Positions 1 through 8,792 of a stretch of DNA of 64,000 nt are shown in pieces. The first letter of the stretch is position 1. The number at the start of each line of letters is the position of its first letter. Made by a program: the position numbers and the translations under genes. The DNA is from Serratia nematodiphila DZ0503SBS1. Lineage in GTDB: Bacteria; Pseudomonadota; Gammaproteobacteria; Enterobacterales; Enterobacteriaceae. The notes under the pieces are model-generated. The model was not told where the DNA came from and searched no databases. It saw only the letters and a program-made list of their open reading frames with translations. The DNA lies in contig NZ_JPUX01000001.1 in NCBI RefSeq assembly GCF_000738675.1, positions 1,178,001 through 1,242,000 of the forward strand, in the 5' to 3' direction.

Positions 1-261
1 TTGGCTGGCCTGAAATGACTGATCGATGTCTTCCACTTCGGCCAGCAGCGGGCGCAGCCGCTCGAGCAGCTGTTCGCCGTCGGCGGTCAGCCGCACCTGC
101 CGCGTGGTGCGGTGCAACAGGCGCACGCCTAGTTGCGTTTCCAATTGCTGTACGGCGGCGGAGACCGAGGCGCGCGGCACCTCCAGCGCATGGGCCGCCC
201 GGATAAAGCTGCCCATTTCCGCCACCTGTACGAATACGCGGTATTGATTGAATCTGTCCAT
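1..261 (-). CDS. LysR-family regulator, N-terminal part (cut by window edge)
   Basis: This is the first 87 codons of a LysR-type transcription factor that runs off the left edge of the window. The translation begins MDRFNQYRVFVQVAEMGSF and shows the usual N-terminal winged helix: a recognition segment with PRASVSAAVQQLE, then the wing with RLLHRTTRQVRLTADGE. The effector-binding domain is outside the window. The gene lies 102 bp downstream of an SDR dehydrogenase on the same strand, so the regulator may act on that gene, but target and effector cannot be read here. The ATG at 261-259 is chosen because the family pattern starts immediately after it. Family assignment is firm; function is unknown. 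Confidence 0.88.
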   Translation of the reverse strand, partial: MDRFNQYRVFVQVAEMGSFIRAAHALEVPRASVSAAVQQLETQLGVRLLHRTTRQVRLTADGEQLLERLRPLLAEVEDIDQSFQASQ

Positions 262-363
262 CTCGTTGACCTGCTGTTCCTTGGCGCCGTTCCCGACAGA
301 AAGTGTAGCCGCATGGCGCGGTTGCGCGCGAGCAGGTGCGGGGGCCTCTCCGCCCCCGTCGAA

Positions 364-1137
364 CTATTTGGTGGTGTAGCCGCCGTTGATCAGGATGGTT
401 TGGCCGGTTACCCACCAGCCGTCGCTGACCAGATGGCGGATGAACGGCACCACGTCTTCGATATCGGTCAGGCCGGTTTTGCTGAACGGCGACAGCGCCG
501 CCGCCGTTTTGTGGTAGGCCACGGCGTCCGCACCCTCTGCCGGGTAGAAGAACGGGGTGTCCATCGGGCCGGGGCCGACTGCCGTCACGGAGATGCCGCG
601 TTCGCCGAACTCCTTGGCGGCGGCGCGGGTGAAGTGCTCCACCGGCGCCTTGGTGCCGGCGTAAGCGGCGTAGAACGGCGTGAAGGCGCCGAGCAGCGAG
701 GTGACCAGCGTGCAGATTTTACCGTTGTCGTTAAGGTGCTTGCCCGCCTCTTTCAGGAAGAAGAACGCGGTTTTGGCGTTGACCGCCGTCATCTCGTCGT
801 ACTCGGCTTCGCTGATGTCGATCATCGGCTTTTTCAACACCTTGCCGACGGTATTGATGGCGATATCCGGCTTGCCGACGGCGGCTACCGCATCGGCGAA
901 CAGCTTCTCGACCGCGCCCGCGGTGGTGAGATCGGCCTGCAGCGCGACACCTTGCGCGCCGGTGGCCTGAATGGCGGCGACGGTTTTTTCCGCTTCGGTT
1001 TTGGAGGCGGCGCTGTTGTAGTGGATCACCACCGCTTTGGCGCCTTGTTCAGCCAAATCGCGTGCGATCAGCCCGCCGAGGTTTTTGGCGCCGCCGGCGA
1101 TGAGGACGGTTTTTCCCTTGATTGAATGGTTTGCCAT
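364..1137 (-). CDS. SDR family NAD(P)-dependent oxidoreductase
   Basis: A 257-residue cytosolic short-chain dehydrogenase/reductase. The N-terminal Rossmann fold carries a variant glycine motif (AGGAKNLGG, about residues 14-22). The active site is visible as Ser in LVTSLLGAF followed by the YxxxK motif in YAGTKAP. The C-terminus ends with the family-typical VTGQTILINGGY. The length is normal for a classical SDR. A Shine-Dalgarno AAGGA precedes the ATG at the usual distance. The next gene on the strand is a LysR regulator, a common pairing for such enzymes. The substrate cannot be told; 3-oxoacyl reductase-like or sugar/steroid dehydrogenase activities are all possible. Confidence 0.9.
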   Translation of the reverse strand: MANHSIKGKTVLIAGGAKNLGGLIARDLAEQGAKAVVIHYNSAASKTEAEKTVAAIQATGAQGVALQADLTTAGAVEKLFADAVAAVGKPDIAINTVGKVLKKPMIDISEAEYDEMTAVNAKTAFFFLKEAGKHLNDNGKICTLVTSLLGAFTPFYAAYAGTKAPVEHFTRAAAKEFGERGISVTAVGPGPMDTPFFYPAEGADAVAYHKTAAALSPFSKTGLTDIEDVVPFIRHLVSDGWWVTGQTILINGGYTTK

Positions 1138-1569
1138 AACAGTTTCCTTGGATGAGCGTAACGGAAACCTGAGTCTAGCCAGCGTGGGGGGAAAGATCAG
1201 CGGCGTGGCGCGGGATAGACTATCCAGAAAAGCGACATAATCGAAACGGACGGTTATCGCTTATAACGCCCCAGCAGGTGACTTTTCGCTACAGGGCGAT
1301 AAATTTTATCCACTGCTCAGGCCAGTTTGCGTTCCATTAACCTACAATGATGGATATGGGTCTCACCATTTCTCCTCTGAGTAGAACCATGCCGTGCAAA
1401 TCTCTCTGTGCGGCGCGGCAACGTCTTTGGAGGCGGTGGGTTATGGGCGTGGCCCGTGCAGGCAAAAAAGGGGATGAGAGCGGTAAGCTCCAGCAGAGTA
1501 TCGGGTAATGAGGTAGGGCGGTTGGACCCGGCGGATGGCCGCGGATAACAACGCCTTGAGGGGGTAATC
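1138..1569. other. Intergenic region between the SDR gene and uspB
   Basis: About 430 bp between two divergent genes. It must hold the promoter of the SDR gene and that of uspB. A short inverted repeat GTTTCC/GGAAAC (1142-1147 and 1163-1168) sits just upstream of the SDR start. I see no convincing gene here, and in particular no uspA. Confidence 0.5.
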
Positions 1570-1905
1570 ATGATCAGTACCGTCGCGCTGTTTTGGGCCT
1601 TATGTGTGGTGTGTGTGGTAAACATGGTGCGGTATTACTCTTCTCTGCGCGCGTTGCTGGTGGTATTGCGCGGCTGTGACCCGTTGCTGTACCAATACGT
1701 CGACGGCGGCGGCTTCTTCACCGCCCACGGCCAACCCAGCAAGCAACTGAGGCTGGTGCGCTATATCTTCGCGCAGCGCTATGTCGAACACCACGATCCG
1801 GAGTTTATTCGCCGCTGTGAGCGGGTGCGCGGGCAGTTTATGCTGACCTCGGCCCTGTGCGGCCTGGTGGTCATCTGCCTGATAGCGATGATGATTTGGT
1901 ATTAA
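1570..1905 (+). CDS. uspB: Universal stress protein B
   Basis: A 111-residue inner-membrane protein that matches UspB of enterics in length and layout. It has an N-terminal membrane segment ([19 protein letters not shown]), a soluble middle portion with repeated arginines, and a C-terminal membrane segment ending LIAMMIWY. UspB is a sigma-S dependent stationary-phase protein linked to ethanol resistance in E. coli; its molecular role is not established. An AGGGGG-like ribosome site (around 1558-1564) precedes the ATG. It converges on pitA, its usual neighbour, while the uspA gene often found beside uspB is not within this window. Confidence 0.92.
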   Translation: MISTVALFWALCVVCVVNMVRYYSSLRALLVVLRGCDPLLYQYVDGGGFFTAHGQPSKQLRLVRYIFAQRYVEHHDPEFIRRCERVRGQFMLTSALCGLVVICLIAMMIWY

Positions 1906-1932
1906 TGCCTTGCTGTTTCCCTTGATGCAGGC

Positions 1933-1960
1933 AAAAAAAAGGCGGCCCTGCGGCCGCCTT
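1933..1960 (-). terminator. Rho-independent terminator of pitA
   Basis: A GC-rich stem of nine pairs (arms 1939-1947 and 1952-1960, key sequence GGCGGCC/GGCCGCC) with a 4-nt loop. Read on the minus strand it is followed by a run of eight T (complement of 1933-1940). It lies between the convergent stops of uspB and pitA. On the plus strand the T run is almost absent, so it serves mainly pitA. Confidence 0.88.
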
Positions 1961-1978
1961 CCTCATGATGCTTATCGC

Positions 1979-3481
1979 TTAGATCAGCTTCAACGCAATC
2001 CAATACAGCGCACCGGAAAGCAGAATCGAGATTGGCAGGGTCAGTACCCAGGCCAACAGGATGTTCTTCACGGTTTTGCTCTGCACGCCGCCACCGTCCA
2101 CGATCATCGTCCCGGCAACCGCCGAAGAGAGGACGTGGGTGGTGGAGACCGGCATGCCGGTATAGCTCGCCACGCCGATCGACAGCGCCGCGGTCATCTG
2201 GGCCGATACGCCCTGGGCGTAGGTCATGCCTTTCTTGCCGATCTTCTCGCCGATGGTGGTGGCCACGCGTTTCCAGCCCACCATGGTACCGAGCGACAGC
2301 GCCAGCGCGACGGCGACGATGATCCACATCGGCGCGTACTCGACGGTCTGCAGCAGATCCTGACGCAGGTTCTTCAGGAAGCGCTGGTCGGCGGATGAGG
2401 TTTCCGGCAGCTTGGCGACTTTATCCGCCGTGTCGGTCACGCACATCAGCAGGCGGCGCAGGTGGCTGCGCTGGTCAACCGTCAGCTGATCGTAGCTTTG
2501 CAGGTTGGTCAGCATGCCCTGAGCCAGCTCGATCGCCGGCATGGCGCGCGAACTGTCGCAGTGGAACTCGGCCGGTTTGCCAGACGCCGCTTCGTCATCC
2601 GGGCTTGGCACCAGCGGCGTCAGCGACACCGCATGCGACAGCGCGTCGCCGTGCTGCTGGTAATATTGCTGCAGGTGGGTCACGGCGTCACGCGTACGGG
2701 TGATGTCATAACCGGTTGCATTCATATTGACCACGAAGCCGGCCGGCGCAACGCCGATCAACACCAGCATGATAAGGCCGATGCCTTTCTGGCCGTCGTT
2801 GGCGCCGTGCGAGAAGCTGACGCCAATCGCCGACAGGATCAGCGCGATACGGGTCCAGAACGGCGGCTTGCGTTTGCCGTCGACCTTTTCACGTTCCGCA
2901 GGGGTCATGTGGATACGCTGGCGTTTCTTGGTGCCACTCCAATAGCGGCGCAAGGCGAACACCATCACTCCCGCCACCATCATGCCGACCAGCGGCGAGA
3001 ACAGCAGAGAAAGGAAAATGCCAATCATTTTCGGGACGTTAAGCGCATCCACCACCGAAGTGTGGGTCATCAGGGCGTTGGTTAAACCGACACCGATGAT
3101 TGCGCCTATCAGCGTATGGGAACTGGAGGCCGGCAGACCGAAATACCAGGTGCCGAGGTTCCAGATGATTGCCGCCAACAGCATGGAGAAGACCATGGCT
3201 AATCCGTGTGCTGAACTGACGTTCAACAACAGATCGGTAGGCAGCAAGTGGACGATGGCGTAAGCAACACTCAAACCGCCGAGCATTACGCCAAGAAAGT
3301 TGAACAAACCTGCCATCACGACCGCAAGTTGCGAGCGCATGGCGCGGGTATAAATAACTGTAGCGACCGCATTGGCCGTATCATGAAAACCGTTGATGGC
3401 TTCATAAAACAACACGAACAACAATGCGAGAATTAACATCAGGCCGGTATGGAAATCCAGGCCAGCGAACAAATGCAGCAT
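1979..3481 (-). CDS. pitA: Low-affinity inorganic phosphate transporter PitA
   Basis: A 500-residue polytopic membrane protein of the PiT family, which takes up phosphate as a metal-phosphate complex with protons. Both copies of the internal PiT signature are visible: [18 protein letters not shown] near the N-terminus and [14 protein letters not shown] in the middle. A large hydrophilic loop, about residues 270-380, separates the two halves. Length and loop match E. coli PitA. It is divergent from yhiN and convergent with uspB, as in other enterics. The ATG at 3481 starts directly with the first membrane helix. Zinc transport is a known side activity of the family. Confidence 0.96.
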   Translation of the reverse strand: MLHLFAGLDFHTGLMLILALLFVLFYEAINGFHDTANAVATVIYTRAMRSQLAVVMAGLFNFLGVMLGGLSVAYAIVHLLPTDLLLNVSSAHGLAMVFSMLLAAIIWNLGTWYFGLPASSSHTLIGAIIGVGLTNALMTHTSVVDALNVPKMIGIFLSLLFSPLVGMMVAGVMVFALRRYWSGTKKRQRIHMTPAEREKVDGKRKPPFWTRIALILSAIGVSFSHGANDGQKGIGLIMLVLIGVAPAGFVVNMNATGYDITRTRDAVTHLQQYYQQHGDALSHAVSLTPLVPSPDDEAASGKPAEFHCDSSRAMPAIELAQGMLTNLQSYDQLTVDQRSHLRRLLMCVTDTADKVAKLPETSSADQRFLKNLRQDLLQTVEYAPMWIIVAVALALSLGTMVGWKRVATTIGEKIGKKGMTYAQGVSAQMTAALSIGVASYTGMPVSTTHVLSSAVAGTMIVDGGGVQSKTVKNILLAWVLTLPISILLSGALYWIALKLI

Positions 3482-3781
3482 AAGCGTTACGCCAGTTTGT
3501 GGACATGAACGCCGCGCATTATCAGTGACAACCGGGGCCGGGGAAAAGGAAAATATGACGTTTTTTTGATTTGGACATGACGAAACGATGACGCGCCTAT
3601 AACAAAAATATTGAATATCAACGCGTTATTCTCCTCTGACCTCTGTAATATTTTCTTACTGTGGCGTTGGCGGCGCCGGGGCTTTACAATCTGCCGCCGT
3701 GAATTTGGCGGTGACCGGCGGCGAAACGGCGTAATATGGCGCTCTTTTGTCGCGATTGTGGTTTTGATAAGTGAGGCTCAG
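3482..3781. promoter_or_regulatory. Divergent pitA/yhiN promoter region
   Basis: About 300 bp that must carry both divergent promoters. An inverted repeat CCGCC/GGCGG (3694-3698 and 3707-3711) lies about 70 bp upstream of the yhiN start. I could not identify convincing promoter boxes or a Pho box. An in-frame upstream extension of the yhiN reading frame exists in this stretch, but its residues do not resemble the family. Confidence 0.4.
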
Positions 3782-4981
3782 GTGGAACAGTTTGATGTCG
3801 TAGTGATTGGGGCGGGTGCCGCCGGCATGTTTTGCGCCGCGCAGGCGGGGCAACTCGGTTGCCGCGTGTTGCTGCTCGACAACGGCAAAAAACCGGGCCG
3901 CAAGATCCTGATGTCCGGCGGTGGGCGCTGCAACTTTACCAACATGTACGCCGAACCGGCGGCCTATCTGTCGAACAACCCGCACTTCTGCAAGTCGGCG
4001 CTGGCGCGCTACACCCAGTGGGACTTCATCGATCTGATCAACCGCTACGGCATCGCCTACCATGAAAAAACGCTGGGGCAGCTGTTCTGCGACGATTCGG
4101 CGCAGCAGGTGGTGGATCTGCTGGTCAAAGAGTGCGAGCTGGGCCAGGTGACGATGCGCCTGCGCAGCGAAGTGCTGGGCGTGGAGAAAACCGAGAACGG
4201 CTACCAGCTGGCGCTCAATGGCGAAAAAGTAAGTGCTCGCTCACTTGTGGTGGCCAGCGGCGGATTATCCATGCCGGGGTTGGGCGCCTCGCCGTTCGGT
4301 TACAAACTGGCGGAGCAGTTCGGCCTCAAAGTGCTGCCGACGCGCGCCGGGCTGGTGCCTTTTACCCTGCATAAGCCGCTGCTGGAGCATGTGCAGACGC
4401 TATCCGGCGTGTCGGTGCCGGCGGTGATCACCGCCGAGAACGGCGTCAGCTTCCGCGAAAGCATCCTGTTTACCCACCGTGGCCTCTCCGGGCCGGCGGT
4501 ATTGCAGCTGTCCAGCTACTGGCAACCGGGTGAGTATGTGAGCGTTAACTTACTTCCTGGGCTGGATCTGGCGGGCTTCCTGGATAACCAACGCCAAGAG
4601 CACCCGAACCAAAGCCTGAAAAACACCCTGGCGCTGCATTTGCCGAAGCGGCTGGTGGAGTGCTTGCAGACCCTGGGACAACTGCCGGAGGCGACGCTGA
4701 AGCAGCTGAATGCGCCGCAACAAGCGGCGCTGGTTGATCTGTTGCAGAACTGGCGAGTGCAGCCGAACGGCACCGAAGGCTACCGCACGGCGGAAGTGAC
4801 GCTCGGCGGCGTCGACACCAACGAACTTTCTTCCAAGACGATGGAGGCCCACAAGGTGCCGGGGCTCTATTTCATCGGCGAAGTGGTGGACGTGACCGGG
4901 TGGCTGGGTGGCTACAACTTCCAGTGGGCCTGGAGTTCGGCCTGGGCCTGCGCCCAGGCGCTGGCGGCGCAGGGGCGTTAA
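3782..4981 (+). CDS. yhiN: YhiN family flavoprotein (NAD(P)/FAD-dependent oxidoreductase, HI0933-like)
   Basis: A 399-residue flavoprotein of the HI0933/YhiN family, whose substrate is unknown. The FAD dinucleotide motif VVIGAGAAGMFCA lies at the very N-terminus. It is followed by the family signature GRKILMSGGGRCNFTN and, near the C-terminus, GEVVDVTGWLGGYNFQWAW. The chosen start is the GTG at 3782, because E. coli YhiN begins at the equivalent residue (VEQFDVVVIG) and the longer frame from 3611 adds 57 unrelated residues. It is divergent from pitA, the standard enterobacterial arrangement. The rRNA or amine substrates suggested for relatives are not supported by anything visible here. Confidence 0.93.
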   Translation: MEQFDVVVIGAGAAGMFCAAQAGQLGCRVLLLDNGKKPGRKILMSGGGRCNFTNMYAEPAAYLSNNPHFCKSALARYTQWDFIDLINRYGIAYHEKTLGQLFCDDSAQQVVDLLVKECELGQVTMRLRSEVLGVEKTENGYQLALNGEKVSARSLVVASGGLSMPGLGASPFGYKLAEQFGLKVLPTRAGLVPFTLHKPLLEHVQTLSGVSVPAVITAENGVSFRESILFTHRGLSGPAVLQLSSYWQPGEYVSVNLLPGLDLAGFLDNQRQEHPNQSLKNTLALHLPKRLVECLQTLGQLPEATLKQLNAPQQAALVDLLQNWRVQPNGTEGYRTAEVTLGGVDTNELSSKTMEAHKVPGLYFIGEVVDVTGWLGGYNFQWAWSSAWACAQALAAQGR

Positions 4982-5009
4982 AACCCGCGCAGCCTTGACA
5001 CGTGCCGGG

Positions 5010-6002
5010 TCACGTTGGCCCGGCCTTGAGCTGATTCATTAATTTCATTTTAGTGTTGCCGTCGAGAAAACTCGCCTCCAGCGCCTGTCGGTTGCTGCGG
5101 TTAAAATCGTCATCCTGCCAGCCGAAGGCGTCATGCAACAGCTGGTACTCCTTGTTCAGCGTGGTGTCGGCGACGGTGCGCGCATCGGTATTCACGTTCA
5201 GCCGCACTCCCATCCTTTTCAGCCGATCTATCGGATGATCGTCGATGCTGTCGAACAGATTGCAGACGAGATTGCAGCTGGGGCAGATCTCGAGCAGGAC
5301 GCCGGTGGCTATCAGACGCTCGATAAGGGCAGCATCCTCGATGCTCCTGACGCCGTGGCCGATGCGCGACACCTGTAGCCGCTCCAGCGTTTCCCGTACG
5401 CTGTCGGCGCCCTTCGCCTCGCCGGCGTGGGCGATGACGTTGCCGCCGGCTTCGCGCACCGCCCGAAAGGCCGCTACGTGATTGGCCAGCGGGTAACGCG
5501 CTTCATCGGCGGCCAAATCCAGCGCCGCCACGCCGCTTCCCTGATAATCGATAACCAGTTTCGCCGTTTGCAGGCTGGCGGCCGCGTCGAAATGTCGCAG
5601 CGTGCACAGGATCAGCCCGGCGGCGATGCCGTAAGCCCGTGATGCGTGATGCATGGCCGCCAGCACCGTCTCGACCACCGTTTCGCCGGTTAATCCCAGC
5701 CGGGTATGCAGCAGCGGCGCGAAGCGCAGCTCGGCATAGATGACATTATCCGCCGCCAACTGCGCGAATAAGTCCCCGACGGCCAGCGTTATCGCCTGGC
5801 GTGTCTGTAATAGATCTATTTGCGGCGCTATCTTGCTTAAAAAGTTCCCCAGATCGGCGCATCGCTTCGGCGCGATAAATTGCCGATTAAATGCCGCTCT
5901 GGTTATTTGCGGGTCGACCTTTTTGACATAGTGGTAGCTTAAACAGGTATCCAAATGGACGTGTAATTCCACTTTCTTCAATTTTCTTGGATCGAATTTC
6001 AT
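5010..6002 (-). CDS. Adenosine deaminase family protein
   Basis: About 330 residues, an amidohydrolase TIM barrel of the adenosine/AMP deaminase family, which hydrolyses the amino group of purine nucleosides. Metal and catalytic motifs are visible in order: HVHLD near the N-terminus, the IAHAGE catalytic glutamate, RIGHG, and NTDAR, where classical enzymes have a similar Asp pair. The gene begins within 10 bp of the upstream nucleoside hydrolase stop, so the two are co-transcribed. I prefer the ATG at 6002 over a GTG at 6011 that touches the previous stop codon. The context points to purine nucleoside salvage, but adenine or another amino-purine could be the true substrate. Confidence 0.88.
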   Translation of the reverse strand: MKFDPRKLKKVELHVHLDTCLSYHYVKKVDPQITRAAFNRQFIAPKRCADLGNFLSKIAPQIDLLQTRQAITLAVGDLFAQLAADNVIYAELRFAPLLHTRLGLTGETVVETVLAAMHHASRAYGIAAGLILCTLRHFDAAASLQTAKLVIDYQGSGVAALDLAADEARYPLANHVAAFRAVREAGGNVIAHAGEAKGADSVRETLERLQVSRIGHGVRSIEDAALIERLIATGVLLEICPSCNLVCNLFDSIDDHPIDRLKRMGVRLNVNTDARTVADTTLNKEYQLLHDAFGWQDDDFNRSNRQALEASFLDGNTKMKLMNQLKAGPT

Positions 6003-6011
6003 ACGGGCCAC

Positions 6012-6953
6012 TTATTTCATTAACGGCTGAGATAACAACGAGAACAGCTTTTCTTTAAACAGGCCGGGTTTGATGCGGGTGATCACGCGCGCATTGGCCG
6101 GTTCGCCGGTCAGGTGGGTGGAATCGATGACGTAATGGTCGTAAGAGCTTTCACTTTTATATTCAACCCAGGAATACGCCTCCAGACTGGTTTCGACGAT
6201 GTCCGGGTAGAGCGCCACCGCCATGGTGGTCGGATCGGGCAAATCAAAGCCTTTACGTTCGGTGCGCATGGCGTTGAACGCCATCAGCGTGCGATTGCAG
6301 CGCACGGCAAAGCGCCCCAGTTCGCCGAGATTATTCAATCGCTCTATATCGCGTTCGTTGATAAATGCTTCCCCCATGCCGATCTCCCAGCCAACGAGGG
6401 TGAGCGGCAGCCCGGCAGTGAGCACCAGATGCGCGGCCTCGGCATCGGCGTAAAAATTAAATTCGGCCAGCGGGGTGATATTGCCGGGCATCAGCCCGGA
6501 ACCGCCCATCACATAAACCCTCTTCACTTTTTCGGCCAGCGTGGGCGCTTTCAGCACCGCCATCGCGAGATTGGTCAACGGCCCGAGGGTGACGATTTCC
6601 AGCTCGCCATTGAGCCGTGCGGCGCAGTCGATGATGGCGTCCACGGCATGAACGGGTTCGGCGCTCTGGCGCGGATCGGGCAAGGCCATGTCGCCCATGC
6701 CGTCTTCGCCGTGAATATGGTGCGAATGATAACGCGTTCGCAAAAGCGGTTTCGCCATGCCGGCATAAACCGGGGGCGCATAGGTTCCCGCTTTTTCCAC
6801 GCAGATAAGTGCATTTTTGACGCACTGTTCAAGCGGGCAGTTTCCCGCGACGGTGGTGATCGCTTCCACCTTCACGTCGGGTGCGCGCAACGCCATCAGC
6901 AGCGCGACGGCATCGTCGGAAGCGGTATCGGTGTCTATCAGAATATGTCGCAT
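6012..6953 (-). CDS. Inosine/uridine-preferring nucleoside hydrolase (IunH/Rih type)
   Basis: About 313 residues; cleaves the N-glycosidic bond of ribonucleosides to free base and ribose in the cytosol. The calcium-binding signature is present as ILIDTDTASDDAVA (family form DxDxxxDD), and further family segments include TIVTLGPLTNLA-like EIVTLGPLTNLA and VMGGS. The ATG at 6953 is preferred because a GAGGAG ribosome site lies 6 nt before it but directly touches the ATG at 6959. It forms a two-gene operon with the adenosine deaminase-like gene and faces a YeiL-like regulator. The E. coli rihB gene also lies beside yeiL. Which of RihA/B/C it equals is not decided. Confidence 0.9.
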   Translation of the reverse strand: MRHILIDTDTASDDAVALLMALRAPDVKVEAITTVAGNCPLEQCVKNALICVEKAGTYAPPVYAGMAKPLLRTRYHSHHIHGEDGMGDMALPDPRQSAEPVHAVDAIIDCAARLNGELEIVTLGPLTNLAMAVLKAPTLAEKVKRVYVMGGSGLMPGNITPLAEFNFYADAEAAHLVLTAGLPLTLVGWEIGMGEAFINERDIERLNNLGELGRFAVRCNRTLMAFNAMRTERKGFDLPDPTTMAVALYPDIVETSLEAYSWVEYKSESSYDHYVIDSTHLTGEPANARVITRIKPGLFKEKLFSLLSQPLMK

Positions 6954-7113
6954 GGCCATCTCCTCGGGTGGGCTATGCGGAGAAAGTACCCAGACGACCT
7001 AAGGCAAAAAAGGTCAGATGTCCTTTTTCGTTCTGAAGCGCGTCGGCTATGCTGAACGCAGTCGAAAGCGAGGATGTAAGACGTTTAAGGATGAGCCCTG
7101 GGAGTGAATCGCC
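6954..7113. promoter_or_regulatory. Divergent promoter region with AAAAAGG-N8-CCTTTTT inverted repeat
   Basis: The region between the nucleoside hydrolase and the YeiL-like regulator contains one striking dyad: AAAAAGG at 7007-7013 and CCTTTTT at 7022-7028, separated by 8 bp. A 22-bp two-fold symmetric site in a divergent promoter beside a Crp/Fnr family gene is what an autoregulated operator would look like. Its use by this regulator is inferred. Confidence 0.5.
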
Positions 7114-7797
7114 TTGAAAACGGTCGGTGACAGCAAGCTAAAAGAAGCTTTTATCGACGCTCACGATCTGCGAACGGCGCTTTCGCCCACGCTGCTCGCC
7201 GCACTGCGCCTGGTCAGCGTCGAAGCCGGCGAATACCTGGTGACGCAAAGCGATCGTTTGACCCACCTGTTTTTTCTCGTACAGGGAAAATTGCAGGTTG
7301 AGAATTTTGATGTGAATGGCGCGCACATTGTCTTTTCCTTCGAAACGGATTTCTCGGTGATTGGCGATCTGGAACTGTTTTCCCAGGCGCAGCGCACGCT
7401 GTTCAGCACCGTGCAGGCGGTGACCGACGCGCTGCTCCTCGCGGCACCGATAGAGGCCATCAACAATCACGCCCTGAGCGACCCGGCGTTCCTCACCTTT
7501 ATCTGCCGGCAATTGAGCAATAAGCTGCTGAATGCCTCTTTGCTGCATGCGAACGGCGTTTTTACGGCGGAGTATAAACTGCGAAAATTTTTATTATTCA
7601 AGATAAAGAACGAAGGGGAATTGATTGAGCTGGAAAACCGGGAGGCGCTGGCGGCGAGATTGGGCATCTCCGTCAGACAGCTGAGCCGCGCGCTGGCGCA
7701 GCTCGCGGCGGACGGCATCATTCAATTCAAAAACAAATCACTGCGGGTGACGGATCGCCAACGGCTGTCCGACATCAACGGGAGCGCCAGGATCTAG
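7114..7797 (+). CDS. YeiL-like Crp/Fnr family transcriptional regulator
   Basis: A 227-residue two-domain regulator. The cyclic-nucleotide-binding-like beta barrel spans about residues 25-130 (VEAGEYLVTQSDRLTHLFFL, VIGDLELF). A C-terminal winged helix follows with ENREALAARLGISVRQLSR as the helix-turn-helix. Layout, spacing and neighbourhood resemble E. coli YeiL, which adjoins the nucleoside hydrolase gene rihB. Only one cysteine is seen, so an Fnr-type iron-sulfur cluster is not expected, and the cAMP-contact residues of Crp are not evident. The start is a TTG at 7114 preceded by GGGAG. The stop overlaps the convergent VOC gene by 4 bp. It probably controls the divergent nucleoside operon. 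Confidence 0.85.
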   Translation: MKTVGDSKLKEAFIDAHDLRTALSPTLLAALRLVSVEAGEYLVTQSDRLTHLFFLVQGKLQVENFDVNGAHIVFSFETDFSVIGDLELFSQAQRTLFSTVQAVTDALLLAAPIEAINNHALSDPAFLTFICRQLSNKLLNASLLHANGVFTAEYKLRKFLLFKIKNEGELIELENREALAARLGISVRQLSRALAQLAADGIIQFKNKSLRVTDRQRLSDINGSARI

Positions 7798-8213
7798 CCG
7801 ATCGCCGGCCCCTTCAATTCCACGCGATTGCCGTCCGGATCGCTGAAATAAATGGACGGGCCGTCGCCTTCAGCGCCATAGCGCGATTCGGCGGGATCAA
7901 CGCCGATCCCCTGCGATCGCAGATAGGCCAACAGCTCGTCCTCGTTGAAAGGATCGATGCGCAGGCAGATGTGATCGACATTTTGCCGGTGAGGATCGGG
8001 CGCCGTGCCGCCTTTTTTCCCCAACACGCCGTTAATATCCACCAGATCGATCATGGCCGCTCCGGCGCGCAGGTGCATCAGCCCCAAATCCGGCCGCTGT
8101 TTGGCGATATCACAGCCGACGATCCGGGTATAAAAATGCAGGCTTTTCTGCATATCGCGCACGCGCAGCACCACATGGTCGATAGTCTTCAGGCTGAAAG
8201 GGCGCACGGCCAT
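7794..8213 (-). CDS. VOC family protein (glyoxalase/bleomycin resistance fold)
   Basis: A 139-residue single-domain vicinal-oxygen-chelate protein with two beta-alpha-beta-beta-beta modules. Module one begins TIDHVVLRVRDMQKSLHFY and module two contains VDHICLRIDP. The C-terminal YFSDPDGNRVELKG is the typical metal-ligand strand. Metal ligands expected from the family are His in the IDHV and VDHI strands and Glu in RVELKG. The substrate is unknown; relatives act on methylglyoxal adducts, catechols or antibiotics. A GAGGAG site directly abuts the first ATG, so a GTG two codons later (8207) is a possible alternative start. It is convergent with, and overlaps, the YeiL-like gene. Confidence 0.88.
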   Translation of the reverse strand: MAVRPFSLKTIDHVVLRVRDMQKSLHFYTRIVGCDIAKQRPDLGLMHLRAGAAMIDLVDINGVLGKKGGTAPDPHRQNVDHICLRIDPFNEDELLAYLRSQGIGVDPAESRYGAEGDGPSIYFSDPDGNRVELKGPAIG

Positions 8214-8283
8214 CTCCTCAAACGGAAGTCTCCTTTACAGCATAAACGGCGCTGGCGGATTTATCCTGCTCCAGAGCTAAAGC

Positions 8284-8317
8284 AAAAAAACGGCCGATGG
8301 TTTTCACCATCGGCCGT
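8284..8317 (-). terminator. Rho-independent terminator after the SRPBCC gene
   Basis: An 11-12 bp stem (arms 8290-8301 and 8306-8317, core CGGCCGATGG/CCATCGGCCG) with a 4-nt loop. On the minus strand it is followed by seven T (complement of 8284-8290). It closes the aldo/keto reductase-SDR-SRPBCC operon. Confidence 0.88.
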
Positions 8318-8339
8318 AAGCGTGCGGAGTGTTCACGCA

Positions 8340-8756
8340 TTAGCGCGGGAAGTTGCCGCTCAGCGCATCCAGGCCATCCTGGTAGATGCCATGGAACAGG
8401 GCGACGGCTTCGTCGTCGCTGATATTGACCGGCGTGAAGCTGCCCGACCATTCCACGCGCGCCACGTTGGCGTCGTCGGTGGCGTGTACCGACAGGGTGG
8501 ACAGGTAATTCACCACCGGGAACGGCGCCTGCATGATGGAGTAGCTGTAGCTGCGTTGACGGTTGTCGAACGCTTCCAGCCGCTCGATAACGGTGCCGCC
8601 GTCAGCGGTCGTCAAAGTGCGCACGCGGCCGCCTTCAGAAACGACGCTTTTCGGAATGAACGGCAGCCAGTCAGGCAGGGCGTCGAAACCGCCGATCAGT
8701 TGCCATACGGTGTCGGCGGATGCCGGGATGTTCATAGATACGGATGTAGTAGCCAT
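8340..8756 (-). CDS. SRPBCC family protein (polyketide cyclase/lipid-binding fold)
   Basis: A 138-residue START-like protein. The opening SVSMNIPASADTVWQLIGGF and the segment ALPDWLPFIPKS are typical of polyketide cyclase/dehydrase-like SRPBCC proteins, which have a deep hydrophobic ligand cavity and are sometimes enzymes. Nothing in the sequence identifies a catalytic group. It is the last gene of a three-gene operon, 36 bp after an SDR gene, and ends at a strong terminator. The context of two oxidoreductases suggests a role in conversion of a small hydrophobic compound, but this is inference. An AGAGAGAAAG ribosome site precedes the ATG. Confidence 0.85.
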   Translation of the reverse strand: MATTSVSMNIPASADTVWQLIGGFDALPDWLPFIPKSVVSEGGRVRTLTTADGGTVIERLEAFDNRQRSYSYSIMQAPFPVVNYLSTLSVHATDDANVARVEWSGSFTPVNISDDEAVALFHGIYQDGLDALSGNFPR

Positions 8757-8792
8757 TTTCTTTCTCTCTTGATATCGGTTTAGGGTACGGAA

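Noticed and set aside
1317-1625. 102-codon open frame upstream of uspB, minus strand
   Set aside because: It overlaps the uspB start, has no convincing ribosome site, and its residues (Arg/Pro/Thr-rich) look random.
3611-3781. 57-codon N-terminal extension of YhiN
   Set aside because: Residues are unlike any YhiN; the FAD motif starts immediately after the GTG at 3782 as in E. coli.
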